Positions 54,881 through 64,000 of a stretch of DNA of 64,000 nt are shown one piece after another. Under the pieces are notes generated by a model. The model worked only from the letters and a program-made list of their open reading frames with translations, was not told the origin of the DNA and made no database searches. The stretch is from Hydrangea macrophylla (taxonomy: Eukaryota; Streptophyta; Magnoliopsida; Cornales; Hydrangeaceae): NCBI GenBank assembly GCA_033977485.1, contig CM066984.1, positions 43,469,100 through 43,533,099 on the forward strand, written 5' to 3'. The translations under genes and the position numbers were made by a program. Position 1 is the first letter of the stretch. Every line of letters starts with the position of its first letter.

Positions 54881-56512
54881 TTAAACAAAAGTAAAATACA
54901 ACATACATTTTTCAATTTCCTCAAGTTCCTCGAGTTTTTCTTCAATACTAATTGATGGTGTTGGACTTCGTAACCAATCTTGGGTGCACACCAAACACTC
55001 CACAATATTAGGTGTCAATGAACTTTGAAATGGATCAAGTACTCGACCAGCCGTACTAAAAGCACACTCGGAAGCAACCGATGTAATAGGAATTGATAAT
55101 ATGTCCCGTGCCATGATTGCAAGTGCGTGGTATGTTGCAAGCTTCCCTTTCCACCACCCCAATACATCAAAGAGAGGATCTTCCTCCTCTATCCCTTCCC
55201 CCAAGTACTTATCCAAGTCATTCATGGAATCGAGTTGGTCTTTTCTCTTTAGATCAGCCCTAAACTTATCTTTCTTGGAAGAACATTTATTAGTCTTGTC
55301 ACTTGTATCTCCAATATCACCATCCAATTTATTAGATGAAGTAACATCCACAAAAGATGTAGCTTCTGACTTGTACTTGAAATAAAGGCGTGACATCGAT
55401 GAAGTTATACTAGCAATAAAACTTTTAACTTTTGTGCTTTTTGTCTCTTCGGAAAGAAAGGGATCCTCACCCAAAAATTCATTATACCAAAAGGCCACAT
55501 AATCAACTTTATAACGCGGATCTAGTACTATTGAAATAATCAATATTGGGTTAAGAGACTCCATGTTACAATATTTATCAAATTTTGCATTCATTTTTGT
55601 AGCCATGGCACAACGATAAATATCATCACTATTCAAATCACGTAAGAGAATTTCTTTGACTTGTGCTACCTCATCAAAGTAAGCATTGGAAGTCACGTAA
55701 TGGGAACCCGATATGCGTTTTGTTAGAAAATAAAAGTCTTCTAAGAATGAATGCAAACTCTTCAACTTTACCCAATCAATATCTTCCATTGTACCCACCC
55801 CTTCACACGCCCTTTTATAGCTCGGATCTTGCTCCTCTAACCTATCAAACGCTCTCTCAAATTCCATCGCCGCATCTATCATGAGGTAAGTTGAATTCCA
55901 TCTAGTTTTTACATCTAAGCAAACAACCCGTTTAGAGATTATATTCTCCTCTAAGACACATTTTTTAAACAATTGCAAACGTGATGGACTACTCCTCACG
56001 TATTTAACACTACGACGTAGGCTCTTGATAGTTGTTTTCACCTCTTCAATTCCATCCCTCACAACAAGGTTTATGACGTGTGCAAAACATCGCACATGAA
56101 AGAACTCATCTCCAAACAACATCATATTTCTTTTGTTCAATCTTCTCTTTAAGTCTACTACGCAAGTGTCATTATTCTTAGCATTGTCAAGGGTGATAGT
56201 CATGACATGGTCTATACCCCACTCCAACAAACAACACTCCACGGCCTTAGCGATCGCCTCACCATTGTGTGGATGTGGAAGGACACGAAAGTTAATGATT
56301 TTCTTTTGAAGTTTCCAGTCTTTATCAACAAAGTGAGCCGTAAGTACTATATACCCAAGATTTTGAATGGACGTCCACATATCGGCTGTGATGCATACAC
56401 GAGTGGAAGTGTCCTTCAAATAGTCTTTTAATTTATTTCTTTCCTCGTGAAACATTTGCATGCAATCTTTAGTAACCGTAGTTCTAGAATAAACATGCAA
56501 CTTGGGTTGCAC
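54881..56512 (-). CDS. hAT transposase, C-terminal 543 residues
   Basis: The frame is open from the D junction to its stop at 54881, without a break. It has the hAT RNase H-like fold: TADMW (about residue 44) and TLDNAKNND (about 108) hold the first two catalytic Asp residues, the middle has the hAT insertion region, and the C-terminus has SVASECAFSTAGRVL and SSLTPNIVECLVCTQDWL, the hAT dimerisation motif with the third acidic residue in the SE pair. The product would excise and reinsert the transposon in the nucleus. The N-terminal zinc-finger part is missing here because D is inserted at 56513; the apparent start in the D LTR is not real. The long open frame suggests recent activity before D inserted. 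Confidence 0.85.
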   Translation of the reverse strand: MQPKLHVYSRTTVTKDCMQMFHEERNKLKDYLKDTSTRVCITADMWTSIQNLGYIVLTAHFVDKDWKLQKKIINFRVLPHPHNGEAIAKAVECCLLEWGIDHVMTITLDNAKNNDTCVVDLKRRLNKRNMMLFGDEFFHVRCFAHVINLVVRDGIEEVKTTIKSLRRSVKYVRSSPSRLQLFKKCVLEENIISKRVVCLDVKTRWNSTYLMIDAAMEFERAFDRLEEQDPSYKRACEGVGTMEDIDWVKLKSLHSFLEDFYFLTKRISGSHYVTSNAYFDEVAQVKEILLRDLNSDDIYRCAMATKMNAKFDKYCNMESLNPILIISIVLDPRYKVDYVAFWYNEFLGEDPFLSEETKSTKVKSFIASITSSMSRLYFKYKSEATSFVDVTSSNKLDGDIGDTSDKTNKCSSKKDKFRADLKRKDQLDSMNDLDKYLGEGIEEEDPLFDVLGWWKGKLATYHALAIMARDILSIPITSVASECAFSTAGRVLDPFQSSLTPNIVECLVCTQDWLRSPTPSISIEEKLEELEEIEKCMLYFTFV

Positions 56513-57026
56513 TGTCACACCCGTTCCAAAAATTTCATGGTTTTAATATGCATATTCAGATTTTTGTGGATTATCAATGTTAGTTGATAATGGTGGATTG
56601 AGATTGACTGTGAGTCAACGGTAAGGTGTCAGTGAGGACACGGGAACATGGAAGTTCATATTGCATAATCATGAATAAATGACATTTATATGATTTAAAT
56701 GTTATTTGACCTTATCTGGTATTTCTATGAATAGTAATTATACCTGTGTAGTATAATTCTGGTGAATTTGGATATGATAGTGTCATTTTGAGAACTGTGG
56801 TGAGAACGTGAGAGATACGTTAATTAAAAGGTAGGTTGTGTAGAGATTTCACAGAATATAGTTTCGGACGCTATTTTTGGACCCAAACGAGACTTAGTCG
56901 AAAACTTTTGGAATTTATAATATTCACTCGTAAAGTTATAAAATGGACGTGTGCGAAGTTTCATGGGTTAATTAGAAGTTTTGAGAAACTTGCGGGGAGG
57001 TAAACGTAATTCCCCGAAAGTTTGCC

Positions 57027-57034
57027 TATATATA
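57027..57034 (+). promoter_or_regulatory. TATA box of D
   Basis: TATATATA about 515 bp into the LTR, equivalent to TATAAATA in C. Confidence 0.55.
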
Positions 57035-57826
57035 GATTGGGATGAGATTTCAATCTCATCCAAACACTTGCCAAATATCTAGAGAGAGGAGAGAGAAGGG
57101 AGATTTGGAGCCAACGGGCTTTGCGACGCCGATCGACGACCGTTCGTCCGTCAGATTTTCTCTAGATTTCAGATTTGAACTCGTGGAGGTAAGATCTACG
57201 TTTTGATACCACTTAGGTCATGTTTGGCCAATTTTTGTAAAAATATTAATTCTAGACTTTTGGGAAAAATCAGGTAAAACTTGTAGGAATCGCGTATAAA
57301 TTGAAATCCGACGATTATTTAGCCCCCTAGATGATCCTTCAAAGTTTGAAGAGATTTGCACAAGGTATGAATTCTAGATCTATGAAATATATGGATTTTC
57401 ATGTTTTGGACATCACTTTTGATATTCTTGGATCCGGGCGAAATTCATGTGTTAATTAGGCCCGTTAATTATGCACGTGAAATTATGATAAAAGCACGTA
57501 TAACTGTTTATGTGAGCATGTTATGTGTCTACTTGGGTAAAAGGGGAGTTTGGTGCAAATTCATCCGGGGTAAGCTCCTCGAACCTTGAGGATTGTGAAT
57601 TTGATGGAATTGGAATTTTGGATGTGTCTGGATTGGAGGTGGGCCCAACCAGGACACGGTACCTGGTATGGAGAAAGGCCCAACCAGTGTACGAGATGCG
57701 TGGGAGAGGTGGGCCTCCTACGGCATCGACCAGATGAATGCGTACCACTCACCCTAGAGACTATTTCTATGTGTTTTAGATGCTTAAACCATGAATTGTC
57801 ATATAAGCATACATTTAGAATTGTAC

Positions 57827-57845
57827 GCTCAGCATATAGCTGAGC
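57827..57845 (+). other. Conserved LTR hairpin (D)
   Basis: GCTCAGC, loop ATATA, GCTGAGC, a perfect 7-bp stem, followed by AGTGGAGATGTACTCCATTGCAG, itself containing GGAG...CTCC. Confidence 0.65.
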
Positions 57846-58146
57846 AGTGGAGATGTACTCCATTGCAGGTAAGAAGAAAGATAAGAAGAAGCGCGATAAG
57901 TGAGGCCGATGAACGCCGGGGAAATCACACTTGTATATGTTTTTGATTAAATCCTAAACTTGTGCAAGGATTTGAATATTGTAGTATGTTGTAATAGAAA
58001 CATGGATTAGTTCTGTAGTATGGGAATCTTGTAATTGAACGCCTATAGTTATGTTTTAAATGTTTAATCAGTTGTGGTTGTTTTGGTGTTGGAATTTAGA
58101 AGCATGAGTTGTTAGTATTTTCAACACAGGGCTGCCAGCAGAGGAG

Positions 58147-58460
58147 CAATCGACTGGACCCAGGGTCAGTCGACTGGACCCCGTGTGATTGAGACTCTGA
58201 AAGTGAATAGTAAGAGAAGCAGTCGACTGGATCCTTGATCAGTCGACTGAACCACTGTTGAATTTGGCTACTGCTTCTATTAATGGAAAAGCAGTCGACT
58301 GAGTCCCCATATCAGTCGACTGGACCCCTATGTTATATGCTACATTTTGGGTTCTGCTTGACCAGTCGACTGGACCTCTGTTGAGGATTTAGGGTTTTAG
58401 TTTCTGCCAGGCACAGTCGATTGGACTCTAGTACAGTCGACTGTGCAGTCGACTGAACCT
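58147..58460. repeat. CAGTCGACTG palindrome array (D)
   Basis: About nine perfect CAGTCGACTG decamers plus CAATCGACTG and CAGTCGATTG variants, often followed by GAACC or GGACC. Confidence 0.95.
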
Positions 58461-58690
58461 CTGTATTTTGAAATGGATTCTTGTGAACGTTTTCAATTGA
58501 ACAAAACTTTTTATAACTCTGATTTCAATGGATTTTATAAACTCAGAGAGTAATGTTCCCTAAGTTTTAAATACCCAAGGTTGTTTTAAAGTTCTTTCCG
58601 CTGTATATTGGTATGTGATGTTTGGATGAGCCTTGGTGGCATGCCACGTGTCCTATTTCCACGCGTAATGGGATGGGTCGTGACATTTAT

Positions 58691-58702
58691 TGGTATCAGA
58701 GC
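58691..58702 (+). other. Primer-binding site of D
   Basis: TGGTATCAGAGC, perfect complement of the initiator methionine tRNA end, five bases after the LTR. Confidence 0.95.
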
Positions 58703-58888
58703 TATAGGTAACAAAACTTTGGGAACATTCGACGACGAGTGGAGTGTTGAGCGAATTGTCACATGTTTTAAATTACATTCATACATCTTAGAGATGTTTG
58801 ATGCATATGGATGTTGTTTTACATACATGACATTGTTATTGTTGTACATGCATAGTGTTTATGCATTGCGAACTACAAGATTGTAATC

Positions 58889-60345
58889 ATGAGTGACGAA
58901 GAGCGAAATCTGTCGTCACACACTCGCCGTATGAATGAAATGGCAGAAATGATGGGGAACATGGGGGAAATGATACGGAATATAGCGGAGCGATTGCCTC
59001 CCACACCCCACATCGAAGTGGAACCAATAACTGTCGTACATGCACCCAAAACTAGAGGCATAAGACCTATATCCGAACAGTTTGCAAGAAAGAAACCAAT
59101 GGAATTTCATGGGACACCTGATACAACATTGGCAGAACATTGGGTCATGGACATGGAACGAATTTTTCGATCTATCCCGATGTCAGATAGGGAGAAGATT
59201 GAGAACGCAAGTGACGTATTACGAGGTGAAGCCCAGAACTGGTGGGTGAATGTCCTAGATCAAGGAGTACCGATTACTTGGGAAGGGTTTAAGGCAGAAT
59301 TCAATCGCCGATTCTTTCCGCGAGCCGCCTATAATGCAAAGAAGAGAGAGTTTGATAACTTGAAGCAGGGAGATATGACTGTAACCGAATATACTTCCAA
59401 GTACAACGCTTTGTTGAGGTTTGGTAAGGGTTCTGTGCCCGAAGAGGAAGATAGGGCATGAAAATTTGAAGAGGGTTTAAGGGATAATATCCGGTTGAGA
59501 GTAGAAACCTACGAGCATTTGACTGTTGCAGCAGTATAGCAGACGGCACTTGTAGCCGAAAGTGGAATAGAGAGATCGAGACAAAATCACCAAGGAAAGC
59601 GAAGTCATGAGGGTGGTGACCGAAGTCAGGGGGGATCTTTTAAGAAGTCATTTTCACGAGGCTCTAGTTCTGATTTTAATGATTCCAGGAGGATACCCAG
59701 TAACATACCGTTGTGTTCACTTTGCAACCGACCACACACCGGTCGATGTTTTCTGACCAACTTTCAAAACAGATCTACAGGGGGAAACAGTGTGAGTTCT
59801 GCGACCTATCCGCAACTCAAGTGCTTTGATTGTGGTACCTTGGGACACCGAGCGAAGGATTTCCCAAAGAAGCGTTCTCAATAAGGGGCAAGTTCTATGG
59901 CTTCTAGTGGTTCGAAGCCTAAGCAGTCTAGTGACGGAGTACAAAGGACAGAGCAACGTCAGGGAAGATCATTCCAGATGAACCCTGGAGACGTGGCTGC
60001 TACTGATACAGTGGTCTCAGGTATGGTGCTTGTATGTTCGCACTTAGCACGCATACTTGTTGATTCAGGATCTACGCATTCGTTTGTATCTTATAACTTT
60101 GTTGATCATTTGAATGTTAAGTCCGCGCCACTAGGATATGATTTATCCATTGCCGTGCCGCTTAGTAAACCGGTAGTGACATCTACTATATATAAAGACT
60201 GTGAGATCATACTAGGCAAGAAGTTAATGACCGTAGACCTTATACCGATTGTGGTGAACCATTTCGATGTGATACTGGGAATGGATTGGTTAGCTCTTAA
60301 CCAAGCCACGATAGACTATGAACGGAAAGAGGTTAATTTTTGATC
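58889..60345 (+). pseudogene. Gag and aspartic protease (D)
   Basis: Starts MSDEERNLSSHTRRMNEM at the first ATG after the PBS. The gag domain has NWWVNVLDQGVPITWEGF and FFPRAAYNAKKREF; the knuckle CFDCGTLGHRAKD has lost its last Cys to Phe; the protease has LVDSGSTHSF. Nonsense changes at 59459 (AGA to TGA), near 59536 (CAG to TAG), at 59881 (CAA to TAA) and at 60343 (CGA to TGA), by comparison with C, break the frame. Confidence 0.9.
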
Positions 60346-61999
60346 ACCGGTACACGGGAACTTTTGTTTTCAAGGGAGTGGGGTTACACCGCCGCCGTAC
60401 TTGATTTCAGCTATTCGAGCGGGAAAGTTATTGAAAGCGGGATGTCAGGGATTTCTATGTTCAGTGATTGATGTCTCAGCGACTGAATCAATAGTAGAGG
60501 ATATTCCAGTAGTGTGAGAGTACCCGGATGTATTCCCCGATGACTTACCAGACGTCCTGATTGAGAGGGAAATTGAATTCACCATTGAGGTAATGCCAGA
60601 CTCAAGACCCGTATCAAAGGCACCGTATAGAATGGCACCAGTAGAATTGAAGGAACTAAAACTTCAACTACAAGAGTTACTTGACAAGGGTTTCATTCGA
60701 CCAAGTATTTCACCGTGGGGAGCTCTAGTGTTGTTTGTAAAGAAGAAAGATGGTTCAATGAGAATGTGTGTGGATTATCGGGAACTGAACAAGTTGACAA
60801 TCAAGAACAAGTATCCACTACCCAGAATTGATGACTTATTTGATCAACTTCGTGGGGCACAAGTATTCTCCAAGATAGACCTAAGATCGGGTTATCATCA
60901 GTTGAAAGTGAAGGCCGAAGATGTTGAGAAAACAGCTTTCAGAACGCGTTATGGACACTATGAGTTCTTAGTTATGCCATTTGGGGTTACTAATGCACCA
61001 GCTGCGTTCATGGATCTTATGAACCGAGTCTTTAAGGACTATTTGGATAATTTTGTGATAGTGTTCATCGACGATATCCTTGTTTATTCGCTAAGTGAGA
61101 TAACACACGAGAATCATTTGAGATTGATACTTCAGAGACTGCGGGAAAAGCAGTTATTTGGGAAATTCAAGAAATATGAATTTTGGTTACCTAGCATTAC
61201 TTTTCTTGGTCACGTGATTGATAAGAATGGAGTTTCAGTTGATCCTCACAAAGTAGAAGCTGTATCTAATTGACAAAGGCCGACTTTCGTATTCGAAATT
61301 TGAAGTTTCTTGGGATTAGCGGGATACTACCGCCGTTTTATCGAACATTTCTTGAAGATTTCATTACCGATGACAAAGTTAATGAGAAAGGGTGTTATTT
61401 TTGAATGGAGTCAGGAGTGTGAAGACAGTTTTCAAGAGTTGAAGTCACGTTTGACGAGGGCACCGATACTAACAATACCATCCGGAATCGAGGGGTTTGT
61501 GATCTATAGTGATGCGTCGCATCAAGGTTTGGGATGTGTACTTATGCAAGGTGGTAAAGTGATTACTTACGCTTCTAGACAATTGAAGACACATGAGATT
61601 AATTATCCGACTCATGATCTTGAATTAGTCGCAGTAATTCATGCTTTAAAGATTTGGAGACATTACTTGTACGGAGAAAAGTGTGAGATATTCACGAACC
61701 ACAAGAGTTTGAAATATATTTTCACCCAACGGGACTTGAATATGAGACAGCGAAGATGGTTGGAATTGATGAAGGATTACGATCTTTCGATTGAGTACCA
61801 TCCGGGAAAGGAAAATGTAGTAGCCGATGCATTAAGCCGGAAGACGCAAAGGAATTTAGCCGACGAGCTAACACAACAAAAAGAATTGGTAAAAGAAATG
61901 GAACGTTTAGACTTGGATGTGATACCAGGGGTTAGTGGTGGCTTAATGATGGCAATCATGGCACACCCAGATATTATTGAGGAGATTCAGAAAGAATAA
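60346..61999 (+). pseudogene. Reverse transcriptase and RNase H (D)
   Basis: The reverse transcriptase (60593-61273) has [42 protein letters not shown] and FIDDILVYS, and is open through the catalytic FIDD box. It stops at TGA in place of Trp (SN-stop-QRP, 61271). A TGA at [15 protein letters not shown] (about 61301) is shared with C. RNase H (61310-61999) has [13 protein letters not shown]; its THDLE stretch and NHKSLKY (Asp of the usual DHKSL replaced by Asn) may damage activity. Confidence 0.9.
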
Positions 62000-62167
62000 T
62001 TTAACGATGTCTAATTATGCAAAATGAGAGATGAGATATCTTTGGGAAAGCGACCTGGTTTTGTATTAGAACAAGGAACGTTGAAATTGGGAAACCGATT
62101 ATGCGTACCGAATGTGAAAGACTTGAAAGAATGACTTTTAAAGGAAGCACATAGTACTAGATATTCA

Positions 62168-63397
62168 GTGCACCCGGGAAGTAATAAGATGTACAGAAAC
62201 TTGAGAGAAAACTTCTGGTGGAAGGGTATGAAGCGTGAAGTCGCTAAGTTTGTATCCGAATGTTCGGCATGTCAACAGGTTAAAGCTGAGAGAAAAGTAC
62301 CCGCGGGATTATTACAACCTTTACCTGTGTCAGAATGGAAGTGGGACGAGATTACAATGGACTTTGTTTCTGGATTTCCACGATCATGCAATAAGAATGA
62401 TAAGATTTGGGTTATAGTTGACCGATTAACCAAGTCAGCTCATTTCCTACCGATCAAGATGACTAAACCGTCCAAGTTAGCAAAATTGTATGTGAGAGAG
62501 ATTGTAAGACTACATGGAGTACCAGCGGTGATTATATCCGATTGCGATAGTAGTTTTACGTCAAGGTTTTGGGGAAGTTTGCAAAACGCTATGGGTACGA
62601 AATTGAGTTTCAGTACTGCATTTCATCCTCAGACCGATGGACAGTCAGAGCGTATGATTCAGACCTTGGAAGATATGTTGAGATTGTGTGTATTAGACTT
62701 TGGGAATGATTGGGAGCACCACTTGCCGTTAATTGAATTTGCTTATAACAACGGGTTTCAGTCAAGTATTGGTATGGCACCATATGAAGCTCTGTATGGC
62801 CGTAAGTGTCGATCACCGGTTTGTTGGACCGAGGTTGGAGAAAGGAAGTTGTTAGGACCTGAGTTAATACAGGTGACTACTGAGAAAGTGAAGTTGATTC
62901 AAGAGCGACTCAAGGTAGCTCAGAGCCGATATAAGAATTATGCAGACTCTAAACGACGACCGATGAATTTTGAAGTTGGAGATTTTGTATACTTGAGAAC
63001 ATCGCCTTCAAAAGGCATTGTACGATTTGGGAAGAGGGGAAAGCACAATCCGAGATTCATAGGACCTTTTGAGATCCTAGAGAGGGTTGGTCCAGTAGCT
63101 TACCGATTGGCATTGTCATCAGAGTTGGAACATGTCCACAATGTGTTTCACGTGGCTATGTTGAGACGATGTATGACTGACACGAGTAAGATCATTGTAC
63201 CTGAACCGTTACAGATTCAGAGAGACTTGACTTATGTTGAACATCCTGTAGAGATCTTGGATCGCAAAGAACAAGTTTTGAGAACCAAGACTATTCCAAT
63301 GGTGAAAGTGCTATGGCGTAGTCATACGGTGGAAGAGGCTACATGGGAAAGTGATGAAGACATGAGGAATGAGTATCCGTACTTATTCGACGCATGA
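62168..63397 (+). pseudogene. Integrase with chromodomain-like C-terminus (D)
   Basis: A 409-residue open frame starting in the zinc region ([26 protein letters not shown]), with catalytic D in VDRLTKSAH, D in ISDCDSSF and E in TDGQSERMIQTLE, then GPFEILERVGPVAYRL and the chromodomain-like VLWRSHTVEEATWESDEDM ending YPYLFDA. It is the best preserved retroelement protein in the window. As part of a broken polyprotein (stops at 61999 and 62131 upstream) it would not be made normally. Confidence 0.9.
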
Positions 63398-63421
63398 GGT
63401 AAAGTTTGGGGACAAACTTCC

Positions 63422-63438
63422 TTTTTTGAGGGAAGAGT
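63422..63438 (+). other. Polypurine tract of D
   Basis: TTTTTTGAGGGAAGAGT immediately before the 3' LTR, equivalent to the tract of C. Confidence 0.75.
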
Positions 63439-64000
63439 TGTCACACCCGTTCCAAAAATTTCATGGTTTTAATATGCATATTCAGATTTTTGTGGATTAT
63501 CAATGTTAGTTGATAATGGTGGATTGAGATTGACTGTGAGTCAACGGTAAGGTGTCAGTGAGGACACGGGAACATGGAAGTTCATATTGCATAATCATGA
63601 ATAAATGACATTTATATGATTTAAATATTATTTGACCTTATCTGGTATTTCTATGAATAGTAATTATACCTGTGTAGTATAATTCTGGTGAATTTGGATA
63701 TGATAGTGTCATTTTGAGAACTGTGGTGAGAACGTGAGAGATACGTTAATTAAAAAGGTAGGTTGTGTAGAGATTTCACAGAATATAGTTTCGGACGCTA
63801 TTTTTGGACCCAAACGAGACTTAGTCGAAAACTTTTGGAATTTATAATATTCACTCGTAAAGTTATAAAATGGACGTGTGCGAAGTTTCATGGGTTAATT
63901 AGAAGTTTTGAGAAACTTGCGGGGAGGTAAACGTAATTCCCCGAAAGTTTGCCTATATATAGATTGGGATGAGATTTCAATCTCATCCAAACACTTGCCA
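63439..64000 (+). repeat. 3' LTR of element D, first 562 bp
   Basis: Near-identical to 56513-57073, including TATATATA at 63954-63961. The remainder is outside the window. Confidence 0.95.

Larger units (their letters stand above)
54219..56512 (-). mobile_element. hAT-superfamily transposon, 3' portion
   Basis: The right terminus starts TAGGGGTGTG at 54219, a hAT-type end, next to a possible 8-bp target GTCGTATG (54211-54218). Subterminal repeats (54226-54440) and a transposase frame follow. Element D interrupts the transposon at 56512; the other half with the DNA-binding domain and second end should lie beyond D, outside the window. Confidence 0.75.
56513..58685 (+). repeat. 5' LTR of element D
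   Basis: 2173 bp from TGTCACACCC to GGGTCGTGACA. It has a TATA box, a 7-bp hairpin at 57827, and a CAGTCGACTG array near the 3' end, the same order as in C. Confidence 0.95.
56513..64000 (+). mobile_element. Tekay/Del-type Ty3/gypsy element D, truncated by the window edge
   Basis: D starts TGTCACACCC after TGCAC (56508-56512) in the hAT gene and has a 2173-bp 5' LTR, a perfect PBS, gag-pol, a PPT and the first 562 bp of the 3' LTR. Protein and layout match element C in opposite orientation. The visible 3' LTR differs from the 5' LTR at very few positions (for example an extra A near 63755), so it is a young insertion. Stops in gag-pol make it defective. Confidence 0.95.

Overview
The window is repeat-rich nuclear DNA from a flowering plant, most likely a eudicot with a large genome. 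The evidence is Ty3/gypsy elements of the chromovirus Tekay/Del type and the Tat type, a Copia-type gag, a plant hAT transposase, a Cassandra-like LTR carrying a 5S rRNA-like segment, and several hairpin MITEs. I found no ordinary host gene. Nearly every coding stretch is a decayed retroelement protein; the only long uninterrupted transposase frame is a hAT gene cut by a retrotransposon. Elements are defined below by LTR ends (TG...CA), target-site duplications (TSDs), primer-binding sites (PBS), polypurine tracts (PPT) and protein motifs, all read by eye.

Left part, 1-8259. A Tat-type gypsy element on the minus strand (5' LTR 4023-5206, gag running off the left edge) carries a solo LTR in its gag (2188-3473). 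It sits in a Copia-like element of which only gag is seen (gag 5283-6323, LTR about 7263-7743), whose leader contains two tRNA-like modules.

Central part, 8260-36776, is one deeply nested stack. A fold-back repeat (X; arms 8260-8707 and 35649-36776) was split by a non-coding LTR element (A, 8708-35648, TSD GTAAC). The 5' LTR of A was split by solo LTR B (10615-27273, TSD CTCTT). B received a complete Tekay element C (12443-21579, TSD TATTA) and a further long LTR H (23702-27216). The right part of A (29345-35648) lies in inverted orientation; turning it back restores a canonical LTR element, so I infer an inversion at an 11-of-12 bp inverted repeat shared by the LTR end of A and the end of the Cassandra-like LTR.

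Right-centre, 36777-54218. Two interlocked hairpin MITEs (38457-38942), a decayed Tekay-type element E on the plus strand (LTR end 41426, pol to about 47390) split by solo LTR F (43459-45622, TSD GCACT), solo LTR G (48076-50499, TSD CCACT), and a Copia-like LTR region M (51470 to about 52902).

Right end, 54219-64000. A minus-strand hAT transposon with a long open transposase frame is interrupted at 56512 by a second young Tekay element D (56513 to past 64000) related to C.

Two features recur across unrelated positions: arrays of palindromic decamers of the form CARTCGAYTG in LTRs of C, D, F, G and M, and a short hairpin (CTCAGC...GCTGAG or CAGC...GCTG) at a similar place in LTRs of B, C, D, E, F and G with paired base changes. 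These are the best candidates for undescribed biology here.
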